From Clostridia bacterium (GTDB taxonomy: Bacteria > Bacillota > Clostridia > Christensenellales > Borkfalkiaceae), in the NCBI GenBank assembly GCA_017628935.1, contig JAGBYC010000049.1:1-5823 (forward strand): 5,823 nucleotides of DNA, in the 5' to 3' direction. Positions 1-5,278 of the stretch are shown in pieces (position 1 is the first letter of the stretch; every line of letters begins with the position of its first letter). The position numbers and the translations under genes are program-made. The notes under the pieces are model-generated. The model made no database searches. It had not been told where the DNA came from and was given only the letters and a program-made list of their open reading frames with translations.

Positions 1-253
1 AAATTAAATAACTTAACTTGTTAAATACTTTTTGCGCTTTATAATTTTTAAATTCCTTTTCAATTTCTTCTTCGCTTTGACCAAAAATGGCTAAAGTTTT
101 TTTAAGTTCTTCGCCAGAAGAAAAATAATTATTTAAATTATTTTTCACGCTAACTGTATCTTCTTCAACGTTAAGTGGCTGTTCAACAATAAGGTTATCG
201 TTTAATAATGCTTTAGTAGATTCTTTTATAGGTAACGATTGCAAATTTTCCAT
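1..253 (-). CDS. Partial helical protein, trigger factor/SurA-like chaperone segment (tentative)
   Basis: This is the 5' end of a minus-strand gene that leaves the window on the left; 84 codons are open with no stop. The start is the ATG read from 253 to 251, preceded by a good Shine-Dalgarno site, AAAGGAG (complement of 260-266), six bases upstream. The protein begins MENLQSLPIKESTKALLNDN, is acidic and has no signal peptide or membrane segment. Around residues 45-83 it becomes strongly helical and charged (GEELKKTLAIFGQSEEEIEK, then a Lys/Phe-rich stretch). That part resembles the helices of the trigger factor C-terminal or SurA N-terminal chaperone fold, where a Gly-x-(S/T)-E-E-E turn is common. 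This is an impression from the pattern only. The likeness starts too near the N-terminus for an orthodox trigger factor, which has its ribosome-binding domain first. It is transcribed away from the rest of the window. Being a gene is near certain; the family is weak. Confidence 0.6.
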   Translation of the reverse strand, partial: MENLQSLPIKESTKALLNDNLIVEQPLNVEEDTVSVKNNLNNYFSSGEELKKTLAIFGQSEEEIEKEFKNYKAQKVFNKLSYLI

Positions 254-385
254 ATATGGCTCCTTTTACTTTTATATAGTTATTTTTGCCCACTAAAAAA
301 TTTTTAAACCTTATTTACTTTTTTCGGCGTATTTTTACAAAAATTACCAGTAAAACCTAGTTGTTTTTAATTATAATAAGGCTCT
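254..385. promoter_or_regulatory. Divergent intergenic region with weak promoter-like elements
   Basis: This 132-base AT-rich gap lies between the divergent genes starting at 253 (minus) and 386 (plus), so it should hold promoters for both. On the plus strand a perfect TATAAT is at 372-377, but no convincing -35 element lies 16-18 bases before it, and transcription from it would give an almost leaderless message for the gene at 386. TTTACA at 334-339 is a -35-like sequence without a good partner. On the minus strand an AT-rich TATATA-like stretch lies near 272-279. I see no clear operator, riboswitch or terminator here. Confidence 0.3.
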
Positions 386-607
386 ATGTTAGGACTTATT
401 TTTATAATTTTAACTTACGCCGTAGTGGTGGGGGTATGCTTAATTTTTAAGCGCATTAAACTAAATATTTTAAGCAAAAAAAGCAAAACGCAGTCAACCT
501 CAAAAATTTATTACGTAACTAACGCGCAAAAATCTAAAAAGAAATTAACGCGCAAAAAACCCGATATTGCTATAAAGGGTAGTATCGTCGAAAGTATTGA
601 AGAGTAA
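386..607 (+). CDS. Small single-pass membrane protein, unknown function
   Basis: A 73-residue protein I do not recognise. Residues 2-21 form one hydrophobic helix (LGLIFIILTYAVVVGVCLIF), followed by KRIK and a strongly basic tail with Lys/Arg clusters near 22-34 and 49-58 (KSKKKLTRKK). It ends in a short acidic segment (ESIEE). By the positive-inside rule the tail should lie in the cytoplasm with the N-terminus outside. There is no signal-peptidase site or cysteine lipobox. The ATG has a modest AAGG four bases before it (378-381), and the gene ends in tandem stops, TAATAA (605-610). Codon use matches its neighbours (NAC before G), which supports a real gene. It stands alone between a divergent gene and the riboswitch-controlled operon; the next promoter begins five bases after its tandem stops, and no terminator follows it. 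The basic tail might bind nucleic acid, phospholipid or a protein partner; nothing in the sequence decides this. Confidence 0.6.
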   Translation: MLGLIFIILTYAVVVGVCLIFKRIKLNILSKKSKTQSTSKIYYVTNAQKSKKKLTRKKPDIAIKGSIVESIEE

Positions 608-614
608 TAAACGC

Positions 615-644
615 TTGACTTTTTTACACTTTATAGTGTAAACT
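615..644 (+). promoter_or_regulatory. Promoter of the riboswitch-ribU operon
   Basis: TTGACT at 615-620 is a near-consensus -35 (5 of 6). Eighteen bases later TAAACT at 639-644 is an acceptable -10 (4 of 6). This puts the predicted transcription start near 651, right where the FMN aptamer begins (652), which is strong positional support. A more TATAAT-like hexamer, TATAGT at 632-637, is only 11 bases from the -35 and so is less likely to be used with it. Confidence 0.55.
623..642. repeat. Perfect 8-bp inverted repeat between -35 and -10: candidate operator
   Basis: TTTACACT at 623-630 and AGTGTAAA at 635-642 are exact inverted repeats separated by TTAT. The 20-bp palindrome fills the spacer of the proposed promoter and overlaps its -10. 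A dimeric repressor bound here would block RNA polymerase. There is no U-run after it, so it is not an intrinsic terminator, and it lies before the predicted transcription start, so it probably acts as DNA rather than RNA. The regulator is unknown. Confidence 0.45.
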
Positions 645-651
645 AATGTTA

Positions 652-837
652 TTCTTTGGGGCGGGGTGTAATTCCCCACCGGTAGTAAAGTCTACTAACG
701 CATTAATTTTTAGGTGCGCCGACACGGTGTAATTCCGTGACCGACGGTATAGTCCGGATGATAAAAGAAGTAAAAACGGGTGTTTTGTACACGTTAAATT
801 TTCTTTTCGCGCCCCCAATTCATTTTGGGTGTTTTTT
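652..837 (+). promoter_or_regulatory. FMN riboswitch (RFN element) with expression platform
   Basis: The aptamer spans about 652-769. Its closing helix P1 pairs TTCTTT (652-657) with AAAGAA (764-769). Hallmark conserved blocks are present in order: GGGGCGGGGTGTAATTCCCC starting at 658, ACCGG and the P3 hairpin (GTAG 682-685 with CTAC 692-695), a variable arm (about 696-718), then GCCGACACGGTGTAATTCCG from 718 and CCGACGGTATAGTCCGGATG at 741-760. FMN binding to such RNAs normally turns expression off. The expression platform is 770-837. GGGTG at 778-782 can pair with CGCCC at 810-814, which competes with the terminator-like stem at 814-829. It immediately precedes ribU, a riboflavin importer, as expected. 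Confidence 0.95.
812..837 (+). terminator. Terminator / SD-sequestering hairpin of the FMN riboswitch
   Basis: CCCAA (814-818) pairs with TTGGG (825-829) around a six-base loop, with a possible extra C812-G831 pair, and is followed by six T residues (832-837) that run straight into the ribU ATG at 838. The stem is short for an efficient terminator. However, its 3' arm and flank contain GGGTG (827-831), the only Shine-Dalgarno-like sequence for ribU, so the same hairpin could block translation. Which mechanism dominates cannot be told from the sequence. Confidence 0.6.
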
Positions 838-1416
838 ATGAAAAAAGTTTTTACAACAAAAAATATTGCAGGTATGGCGATATTTTCGGCACTGTCGTTT
901 ATAGTGTACTTATTAGAGTTTCCTATTTTCGCTGGCACGCCGGCAAGTTTTTTAAAACTTGACTTTTCAAACGTTTTCGTTATGCTTGCAGGGTTTATGT
1001 ACGGGCCTATTCCTGCAACTATCGTGCTACTTATTAAAGAAGCGTTGCATATTGCCGTTGGTGGTACGGGTGGCGTAGGCGAACTTTCAAACTTTATTAT
1101 TACTGCAAGTTACGTTTTAATTCCATCAATATTTTATCGCCACAAAAAAGGCTTAAAAGGGGTTATAATAACCTTAATTTTTGCTTGTTTTATGCAAACA
1201 GGAATGTCTTTAATTGTAAATAAACTAATTAACTTTCCTTTCTTTATGGGAGGGGTTCCTTTTATTACAACTGATTATTCTAACAAAATGTTTAATTCGC
1301 TTTGGGTTTACATTTTAGCATTTAACGGTATAAAAAGCGTGGCAATATCGGTAATAACCGTGCTTGTTTACAAAAAAGTTTCACACTTGTTTAAAAAAAT
1401 AAAATTAAAAAACTAA
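838..1416 (+). CDS. ribU: Riboflavin ECF transporter S component RibU
   Basis: Substrate-binding membrane subunit of an energy-coupling factor importer that takes up riboflavin. From ATG 838 it has 192 residues, a usual RibU length, with about five or six hydrophobic helices (roughly 10-29, 45-65, 83-100, 107-127 and 155-177). The segment at 40-68, KLDFSNVFVMLAGFMYGPIP followed by ATIVLLIKE, matches the RibU pattern LK-x-DFS...GP...IK(N/E). The FMN riboswitch directly upstream gives independent support. No EcfA/EcfA'/EcfT genes are nearby, so it should share an energising module encoded elsewhere (group II ECF arrangement). I choose ATG 838 rather than the in-frame GTG at 829, because 829 lies in the riboswitch hairpin and has no ribosome-binding site. 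It ends one base before tsaE, so the two are very likely co-transcribed. Confidence 0.92.
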   Translation: MKKVFTTKNIAGMAIFSALSFIVYLLEFPIFAGTPASFLKLDFSNVFVMLAGFMYGPIPATIVLLIKEALHIAVGGTGGVGELSNFIITASYVLIPSIFYRHKKGLKGVIITLIFACFMQTGMSLIVNKLINFPFFMGGVPFITTDYSNKMFNSLWVYILAFNGIKSVAISVITVLVYKKVSHLFKKIKLKN

Positions 1417-1417
1417 T

Positions 1418-1813
1418 ATGGAAAAATTATCAAAAAATCAACAACAAACTAAACAAATTGCTTTCGATTACGCTAAAACCTTAGTTAAAGGCGACGTTGT
1501 TTTATTAAAAGGCGAAATGGGTGCAGGCAAAACCACCTTCGTTAAAGGCTTAGCAAAAGGCCTTGGCATTGAAGACGAAGTTACAAGCCCCACTTACGCT
1601 TATATGAACGATTACGACGGAGTTTTATATCATTACGATTGCTACCGCTTATCGTCTGGCGAAGACGCCGAGGCGCTTGGTCTTACCGATTATTTCTACG
1701 CTGGTGGTATTTGCGTAATTGAGTGGAGTGAAAATATATCTAGCGTTTTACCTAAAAAGGTAAAAACAGTTGAAATTATAAAAATTGACGGGGGCAGAAA
1801 AATAGTATTATGA
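1418..1813 (+). CDS. tsaE: tRNA t6A biosynthesis ATPase TsaE
   Basis: Small P-loop ATPase that works with TsaB and TsaD in making N6-threonylcarbamoyladenosine (t6A) at position 37 of tRNAs reading ANN codons; cytoplasmic. The 131-residue length is slightly short of the usual 140-160. Visible motifs are the Walker A loop GEMGAGKTT (32-40), the switch-like TSPTY (56-60), HYDCYRL (72-78), which is typical of the family, and IEWSE (101-105), the Walker B-like region. The ATG begins one base after the ribU stop and has no clear Shine-Dalgarno sequence, suggesting translational coupling to ribU. Its stop overlaps the tsaB start as ATGA at 1810-1813. The gene order tsaE-tsaB-rimI is classical in Bacillota; here it follows a riboswitch-controlled gene, so it may be indirectly FMN-responsive. 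Confidence 0.95.
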   Translation: MEKLSKNQQQTKQIAFDYAKTLVKGDVVLLKGEMGAGKTTFVKGLAKGLGIEDEVTSPTYAYMNDYDGVLYHYDCYRLSSGEDAEALGLTDYFYAGGICVIEWSENISSVLPKKVKTVEIIKIDGGRKIVL

Positions 1814-2421
1814 ACTACCTTTTAATAGATACTAGTGGTTTACATTTAACCGTAGTAATAATTAAAAACGGCGAAGTTTTTACTGAATTTTTACCAGACG
1901 GAAACTTAAAACATTCAATAACTTTAATGCCTGCCGTTGAAAATCTTTTAAATAAATCTGGCTTAAAAATTAGTGAAATTGACGGGTTTTCAGCCGTTAT
2001 CGGTCCTGGTTCGTTCACGGGTATTCGTATAGGCGTGGCTACGGTTAAGGCTTTTGCAAACGCGTTTAACAAACCCGTTTTACCCGTTACTTCTTTCGAC
2101 GTATTAGCATATAATAAGCGTGACGGTAAGCGTTTAGCGATAATTGACGCTATGCACGATAATTTTTACGCTTGTGCTTATAACGGTAACGAAATTACTG
2201 TTTCGCCTTGCTTTTTAACTAAAGCCGAAGTTTTAAACTTGGCAGGCGAATATGAAATTTTATCTTCAACAAATATTGAAGGGCTTAACGTAACTAAAGT
2301 AGACCTTCTTAAAGGTTTAATTAACGCTGTAAATTCAAAGGTGAACGACTTTATTTTAAACGCCGATGCGTTAGAGCCGTTATACGTTCGAAAAAGTCAA
2401 GCTGAAGAAGGTAGAGTATGA
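1810..2421 (+). CDS. tsaB: tRNA t6A biosynthesis protein TsaB
   Basis: TsaB is a catalytically degenerate ASKHA-fold relative of TsaD. It dimerises with TsaD and recruits TsaE to transfer the threonylcarbamoyl group onto A37 of tRNA. The 203 residues show the family signatures: LLIDTSG at the N-terminus (4-10), HSITLMP (35-41), and the best-conserved block GPGSFTGIRIG (65-75) followed by ATVKAFA. The C-terminal EPLYVRKSQAEE (189-200) is also typical. Length is a little under the common 220-240. The start ATG overlaps the tsaE stop (ATGA) with a purine-rich GGGGGCAG upstream at 1791-1798, and the stop overlaps the rimI start in the same way. These overlaps imply translational coupling and matched production. 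The partner tsaD, which often follows rimI, is not in the window; another gene occupies its place. Confidence 0.95.
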   Translation: MNYLLIDTSGLHLTVVIIKNGEVFTEFLPDGNLKHSITLMPAVENLLNKSGLKISEIDGFSAVIGPGSFTGIRIGVATVKAFANAFNKPVLPVTSFDVLAYNKRDGKRLAIIDAMHDNFYACAYNGNEITVSPCFLTKAEVLNLAGEYEILSSTNIEGLNVTKVDLLKGLINAVNSKVNDFILNADALEPLYVRKSQAEEGRV

Positions 2422-2852
2422 TAATTCGTAATTATTTACCTACTGACAACGCTAAAGTTTACGCTTTAGAAACGGTATGTTTTTCTAATGAAAAAAGGTC
2501 ACTTAGCGTGCTTGAAAAAACGGCTAATTTAAATAATTTCGTAGGCTTAGTTGCCGAAGAAAGTGGTGAAATAGTAGGCTACGTTACGTCAACTTATTGT
2601 TTAGACGAAGCAGAAATTATAACCGTTGCAGTAAGCCCTAATTTTAGAAAAACGGGCGTTGCTACTAAATTGATTGAAAGTTTAATTTCTTCACTTAAAA
2701 ACCTTAACGTTAATACGCTTTTTTTAGAAGTTCGTGAAAGCAATTTAGGAGCAATTAGCCTTTATGAAAAATTAGGTTTTACAAAACTTTCGGTTAGAAA
2801 AAATTATTATAACGGAATAGAAAACGCCGTAAATTACCGTTTAAGTTTTTAA
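2418..2852 (+). CDS. rimI: GNAT N-acetyltransferase, RimI type
   Basis: A 144-residue acetyl-CoA-dependent N-acetyltransferase. RimI in E. coli acetylates the N-terminal Ala of ribosomal protein S18; in Bacillota the homologue beside tsaB may have broader or other protein targets. GNAT features are visible: beta-4 IITVAVSPNFR (67-77), the pyrophosphate-binding R-x-x-G-x-A loop RKTGVA (77-82), LFLEVRESN (101-109) with the Glu typical of RimI, and AISLYEKLGF (112-121) with the conserved Tyr116. The N-terminal CFS (21-23) corresponds to the substrate-loop FS of RimI, but the usual PWS that follows is absent (NEKRSLS instead), so substrate choice may differ. The start overlaps the tsaB stop (ATGA, 2418-2421) behind a good AGAAGG Shine-Dalgarno region (2405-2410). 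Family assignment is firm; the exact substrate is inferred from synteny. Confidence 0.88.
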   Translation: MIIRNYLPTDNAKVYALETVCFSNEKRSLSVLEKTANLNNFVGLVAEESGEIVGYVTSTYCLDEAEIITVAVSPNFRKTGVATKLIESLISSLKNLNVNTLFLEVRESNLGAISLYEKLGFTKLSVRKNYYNGIENAVNYRLSF

Positions 2853-2864
2853 CCCAAATGGGTT
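2851..2864 (+). other. Small hairpin at the rimI stop, before the hydrolase
   Basis: AACCC (2851-2855) and GGGTT (2860-2864) form a perfect 5-bp stem around AAAT, starting inside the rimI stop codon. No U-run follows, so it is not a convincing terminator. The GGTGAG at 2866-2871 right after it may be the ribosome-binding site of the next gene. The hairpin might modulate coupling between rimI and the hydrolase. Confidence 0.35.
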
Positions 2865-2873
2865 TGGTGAGTT

Positions 2874-3593
2874 ATTTTAAAAAATTATGCTAACTTAAAC
2901 ACTTTAGATGAAGGCAAGGGTAAAGTTTTACTTTTATTGCACGGCTATAAGTCGTCAAACAAAAGTTTTTTAAGTCAAATACCTTTTTTTAAAAGGTATT
3001 ATCGCATAATAGCGCCCGACTTTACTGGATTTGGTGAAAGTAAAAAAATGGCTTTTCCGTACACGCTTGATAATTACGTTTTAGAAATTAAAGCCTTGCT
3101 TGACTATTTAAAAGTTGATAGCGTTGACGTTATAGCCCACTCTTTCGGTGCGCGCGTTATTTTAAAACTTGCCTTAACTGATAAGCGAATAAATAAAATA
3201 GTATTAACTGGCGCAGCAGGGTTAAAGCCACGCAGAACGCTTAAATACTATACAAAAATTTTTATATATAAAACGTATAAAAAGTTGTTTAAAAACGGTA
3301 AGTTTAAAGGCTTTGAGTCTAACGACTATAAAAATTTAACTTCCGTTGAAAAACAAAGTTTCGTTTACATAGTAAACGAACATTTAGATAAAGTTGTACC
3401 TTGCATAGAAAATAAAACGCTTATAATAAGTGGTAGTGAAGATACTGAAACGCCACCGTATATGCAAAAAAAACTATGCAAAAAACTTAAAAACAGTAAA
3501 CTTGTGTTTATTAAAAAAGCAGGACATTTCGCGTACGTAAGCAACGCTAACGAATTTAACTATAAAGTGCGCGAATTTTTATTAGGAGATTAA
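2874..3593 (+). CDS. Alpha/beta hydrolase with anomalous start
   Basis: Soluble alpha/beta-hydrolase-fold enzyme. The oxyanion-hole motif HG (2940-2945) follows the first core strand (KVLLLLHG); then come APDFTGFGES, the nucleophile elbow AHSFGAR with Ser encoded at 3141-3143, the acid in GSEDTE (Asp at 3441-3443) and the His in AGHFAY (3525-3527). The catalytic triad is therefore complete. The first Gly of the usual G-x-S-x-G is Ala, a common variant. Substrate is unknown. The frame is open from 2871 (after a stop at 2868-2870), but there is no ATG, GTG or TTG until 2937, which would cut off the first strand. I place the start at ATT 2874, three bases after GGTGA; the alternative is GTG 2867 plus a one-base shift in the A6 tract at 2879-2884. 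The stop TAA lies two bases before the MurF-like gene, so the pair is probably one unit and the role may be tied to the wall or envelope. Confidence 0.8.
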   Translation: MLKNYANLNTLDEGKGKVLLLLHGYKSSNKSFLSQIPFFKRYYRIIAPDFTGFGESKKMAFPYTLDNYVLEIKALLDYLKVDSVDVIAHSFGARVILKLALTDKRINKIVLTGAAGLKPRRTLKYYTKIFIYKTYKKLFKNGKFKGFESNDYKNLTSVEKQSFVYIVNEHLDKVVPCIENKTLIISGSEDTETPPYMQKKLCKKLKNSKLVFIKKAGHFAYVSNANEFNYKVREFLLGD

Positions 3594-3595
3594 TA

Positions 3596-5278
3596 GTGGT
3601 TTTTGATATTTTACCTTTAAGTCAAAACGTAAGTGAATTATTTGCTGGCATTGCTATATTAGGGTTTTTCTTAATAGGTTTTATAAACGCCATTTTAACG
3701 TCGCTTATAGCGTACAGATATTTTCAAGTAATTCAACAATGTGGCTACGTTAGTTACGAATATAAAAAATGGTTACTTCGCCGTGATAACACCCATTTAA
3801 CGCGTTTAGCAATGTTATCGCAATTATCTTTACTTGGATTTTTGCTTACAAACATGGCTCTTTCAGTTTTCAACAAATGGTGGGTGCCTTATTGTGGGTT
3901 TATTTTATACGGAATATTTTTATTCGTATACCTTTCGGCAGAGTTTAAAACTAAAAACAAACTTCCACTTGTTTTCACAAAACGAATGGTGCGTTTAATT
4001 TTAACCTTTTTTATAACTACGGTTATATTAAGCGTGTTGTTAATTTTTATGGTAAACGGAATAGCACTTATTTCGCCTGAAAATTACTTACTTTTAAATT
4101 TTAGATACGCCGTTTTATGTTTGTTTCCAGTTTTAACACCATTTATAGTTTTACTTGCATATTATATAAACAGTCCGTTTGAAAACGCTAACAATAAAAA
4201 ATACGTATTAGCCGCCACCCAAAAACTTAAAGGTTACGATAATCTTATAAAAATAGGTATTACGGGTAGTTACGGTAAAACCACCGTTAAAGAAGTGTTA
4301 AAGGCTATGCTTTCAACTAAGTATAAAGTTATTGCAACGCCTGAATCGTACAACACTCCACTTGGCATTTCTAAAACCGTAAATAAGTTAGACGATAGTT
4401 ACGACGTGTTTATTGCTGAAATGGGTGCAAGGCACGAGGGCGACATTAAAGAACTTGCAAACATAGTTGAACCAAACATCGCCGTTATTACTGGGGTTAC
4501 CGAACAGCACTTAGAAACGTTTTTTACAATAAACAACGTTAAAAAAACTAAATACGAACTTATTGAAAGTATGAATTCGGGCAAGGCGTATTTTTCATCA
4601 GACAATAAATATACCATTGAAATGTACGAAAAATGCCCGCTTAGTAAGTATTTAGCAGGCATAAATAGTGAAAACGCTTTCGTATACGCTACTAACGTTG
4701 TGGTAAACGAACAAGGCACAACTTTCACTTTAAACTATAACGGCAAAAGCGTCGAGTGTAATACTGCGCTTTACGGTAAGCATAACGTTCAAGATATTTG
4801 TTTAGCAAGTGCAGTTGCAATAAATTTAGGCATAAGCCTTAATGAAATTAGCAGTGCAGTAGCAAGTTTAAAACAAATTAAGCACCGTTTAGAACTTACC
4901 GTTAACGAAAACGGCGTTAAGGTTTTAGACGACGGTTACAACGCCAACGTTGAAGGTGTTCAACGCGCCTTAGAAGTTTTAAAAGAATTTACTGGTAAAA
5001 AAGTAGTAATCACCCCTGGCATTGTAGAACTTGGATTATATGAAGGTGAGCATAACTACGAGTTTGGCGTAAAAATGGCATCGGTATGCAACTACGCTAT
5101 TTTAGTAGGTAGGGGTAGCGCGTTAAGAATTCGTGAAGGCTTGCTTAGTTCGGGCTTTTCTGCCGGCAATATAATTATGGTAAAAGATTTAGAAGGCGCT
5201 AAACAAGAACTTACTTCTATCGTTACTAACGGCGACACCGTGTTATTTATTAACGATTTACCGGATAAGTATAGTTAA
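3596..5278 (+). CDS. MurF-like Mur ligase with N-terminal membrane domain
   Basis: Probable ATP-dependent ligase adding D-Ala-D-Ala to the UDP-MurNAc-tripeptide, by homology to MurF. The 560 residues fall in two parts. Residues 1-195 hold about five membrane helices (near 12-40, 69-93, 95-115, 131-160, 165-192), where MurF normally has its small soluble substrate domain. From about 215 comes a Mur ligase core: P-loop GITGSYGKTT (221-230, Lys228), AEMGARHEGD (274-283), HLE (305-307), KTKYE (317-321) whose Lys319 fits the carbamylated lysine, YGKHNVQD (393-400), HRLE (430-433) and DDGYNAN (445-451). The C-terminal domain ends VLFINDLPDKY (549-559), where MurF usually has a K-G-S-R/N motif. The start is GTG 3596, set by AGGAG at 3584-3588 with a seven-base gap. 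It lies two bases after the hydrolase stop and before ddl, which supplies D-Ala-D-Ala. It could instead act on another acceptor at the membrane; fold and catalysis are sure, exact substrate is not. Confidence 0.87.
   Translation: MVFDILPLSQNVSELFAGIAILGFFLIGFINAILTSLIAYRYFQVIQQCGYVSYEYKKWLLRRDNTHLTRLAMLSQLSLLGFLLTNMALSVFNKWWVPYCGFILYGIFLFVYLSAEFKTKNKLPLVFTKRMVRLILTFFITTVILSVLLIFMVNGIALISPENYLLLNFRYAVLCLFPVLTPFIVLLAYYINSPFENANNKKYVLAATQKLKGYDNLIKIGITGSYGKTTVKEVLKAMLSTKYKVIATPESYNTPLGISKTVNKLDDSYDVFIAEMGARHEGDIKELANIVEPNIAVITGVTEQHLETFFTINNVKKTKYELIESMNSGKAYFSSDNKYTIEMYEKCPLSKYLAGINSENAFVYATNVVVNEQGTTFTLNYNGKSVECNTALYGKHNVQDICLASAVAINLGISLNEISSAVASLKQIKHRLELTVNENGVKVLDDGYNANVEGVQRALEVLKEFTGKKVVITPGIVELGLYEGEHNYEFGVKMASVCNYAILVGRGSALRIREGLLSSGFSAGNIIMVKDLEGAKQELTSIVTNGDTVLFINDLPDKYS

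Noticed and set aside
623..642. NrdR box or intrinsic terminator at the palindrome
   Set aside because: NrdR boxes are 16 bp and usually tandem near ribonucleotide reductase genes; no U-run follows, so it is not a terminator.
829..837. GTG at 829 as the ribU start (adds three residues)
   Set aside because: It lies in the riboswitch hairpin with no ribosome-binding site; ATG 838 has GGGTG six bases upstream and gives the usual N-terminus.
624..938. Open frame on the minus strand over the riboswitch and ribU start
   Set aside because: It overlaps conserved FMN aptamer structure and the antisense of ribU; no family resemblance and no good ribosome-binding site.
1815..2072. Minus-strand open frame inside tsaB
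   Set aside because: It is a shadow of a clearly conserved tsaB reading frame.
2851..2880. Terminator between rimI and the hydrolase
   Set aside because: The stem is only five base pairs and is not followed by a run of T residues.
2937..2939. TTG 2937 as the hydrolase start
   Set aside because: It would start at the His-Gly oxyanion motif and remove the first core strand, although matching coding sequence (DEGKGKVLLLL) continues upstream in the same frame.
4399..4728. Minus-strand open frame inside the Mur ligase
   Set aside because: It lies across conserved Mur ligase motifs read on the other strand and has no independent support.
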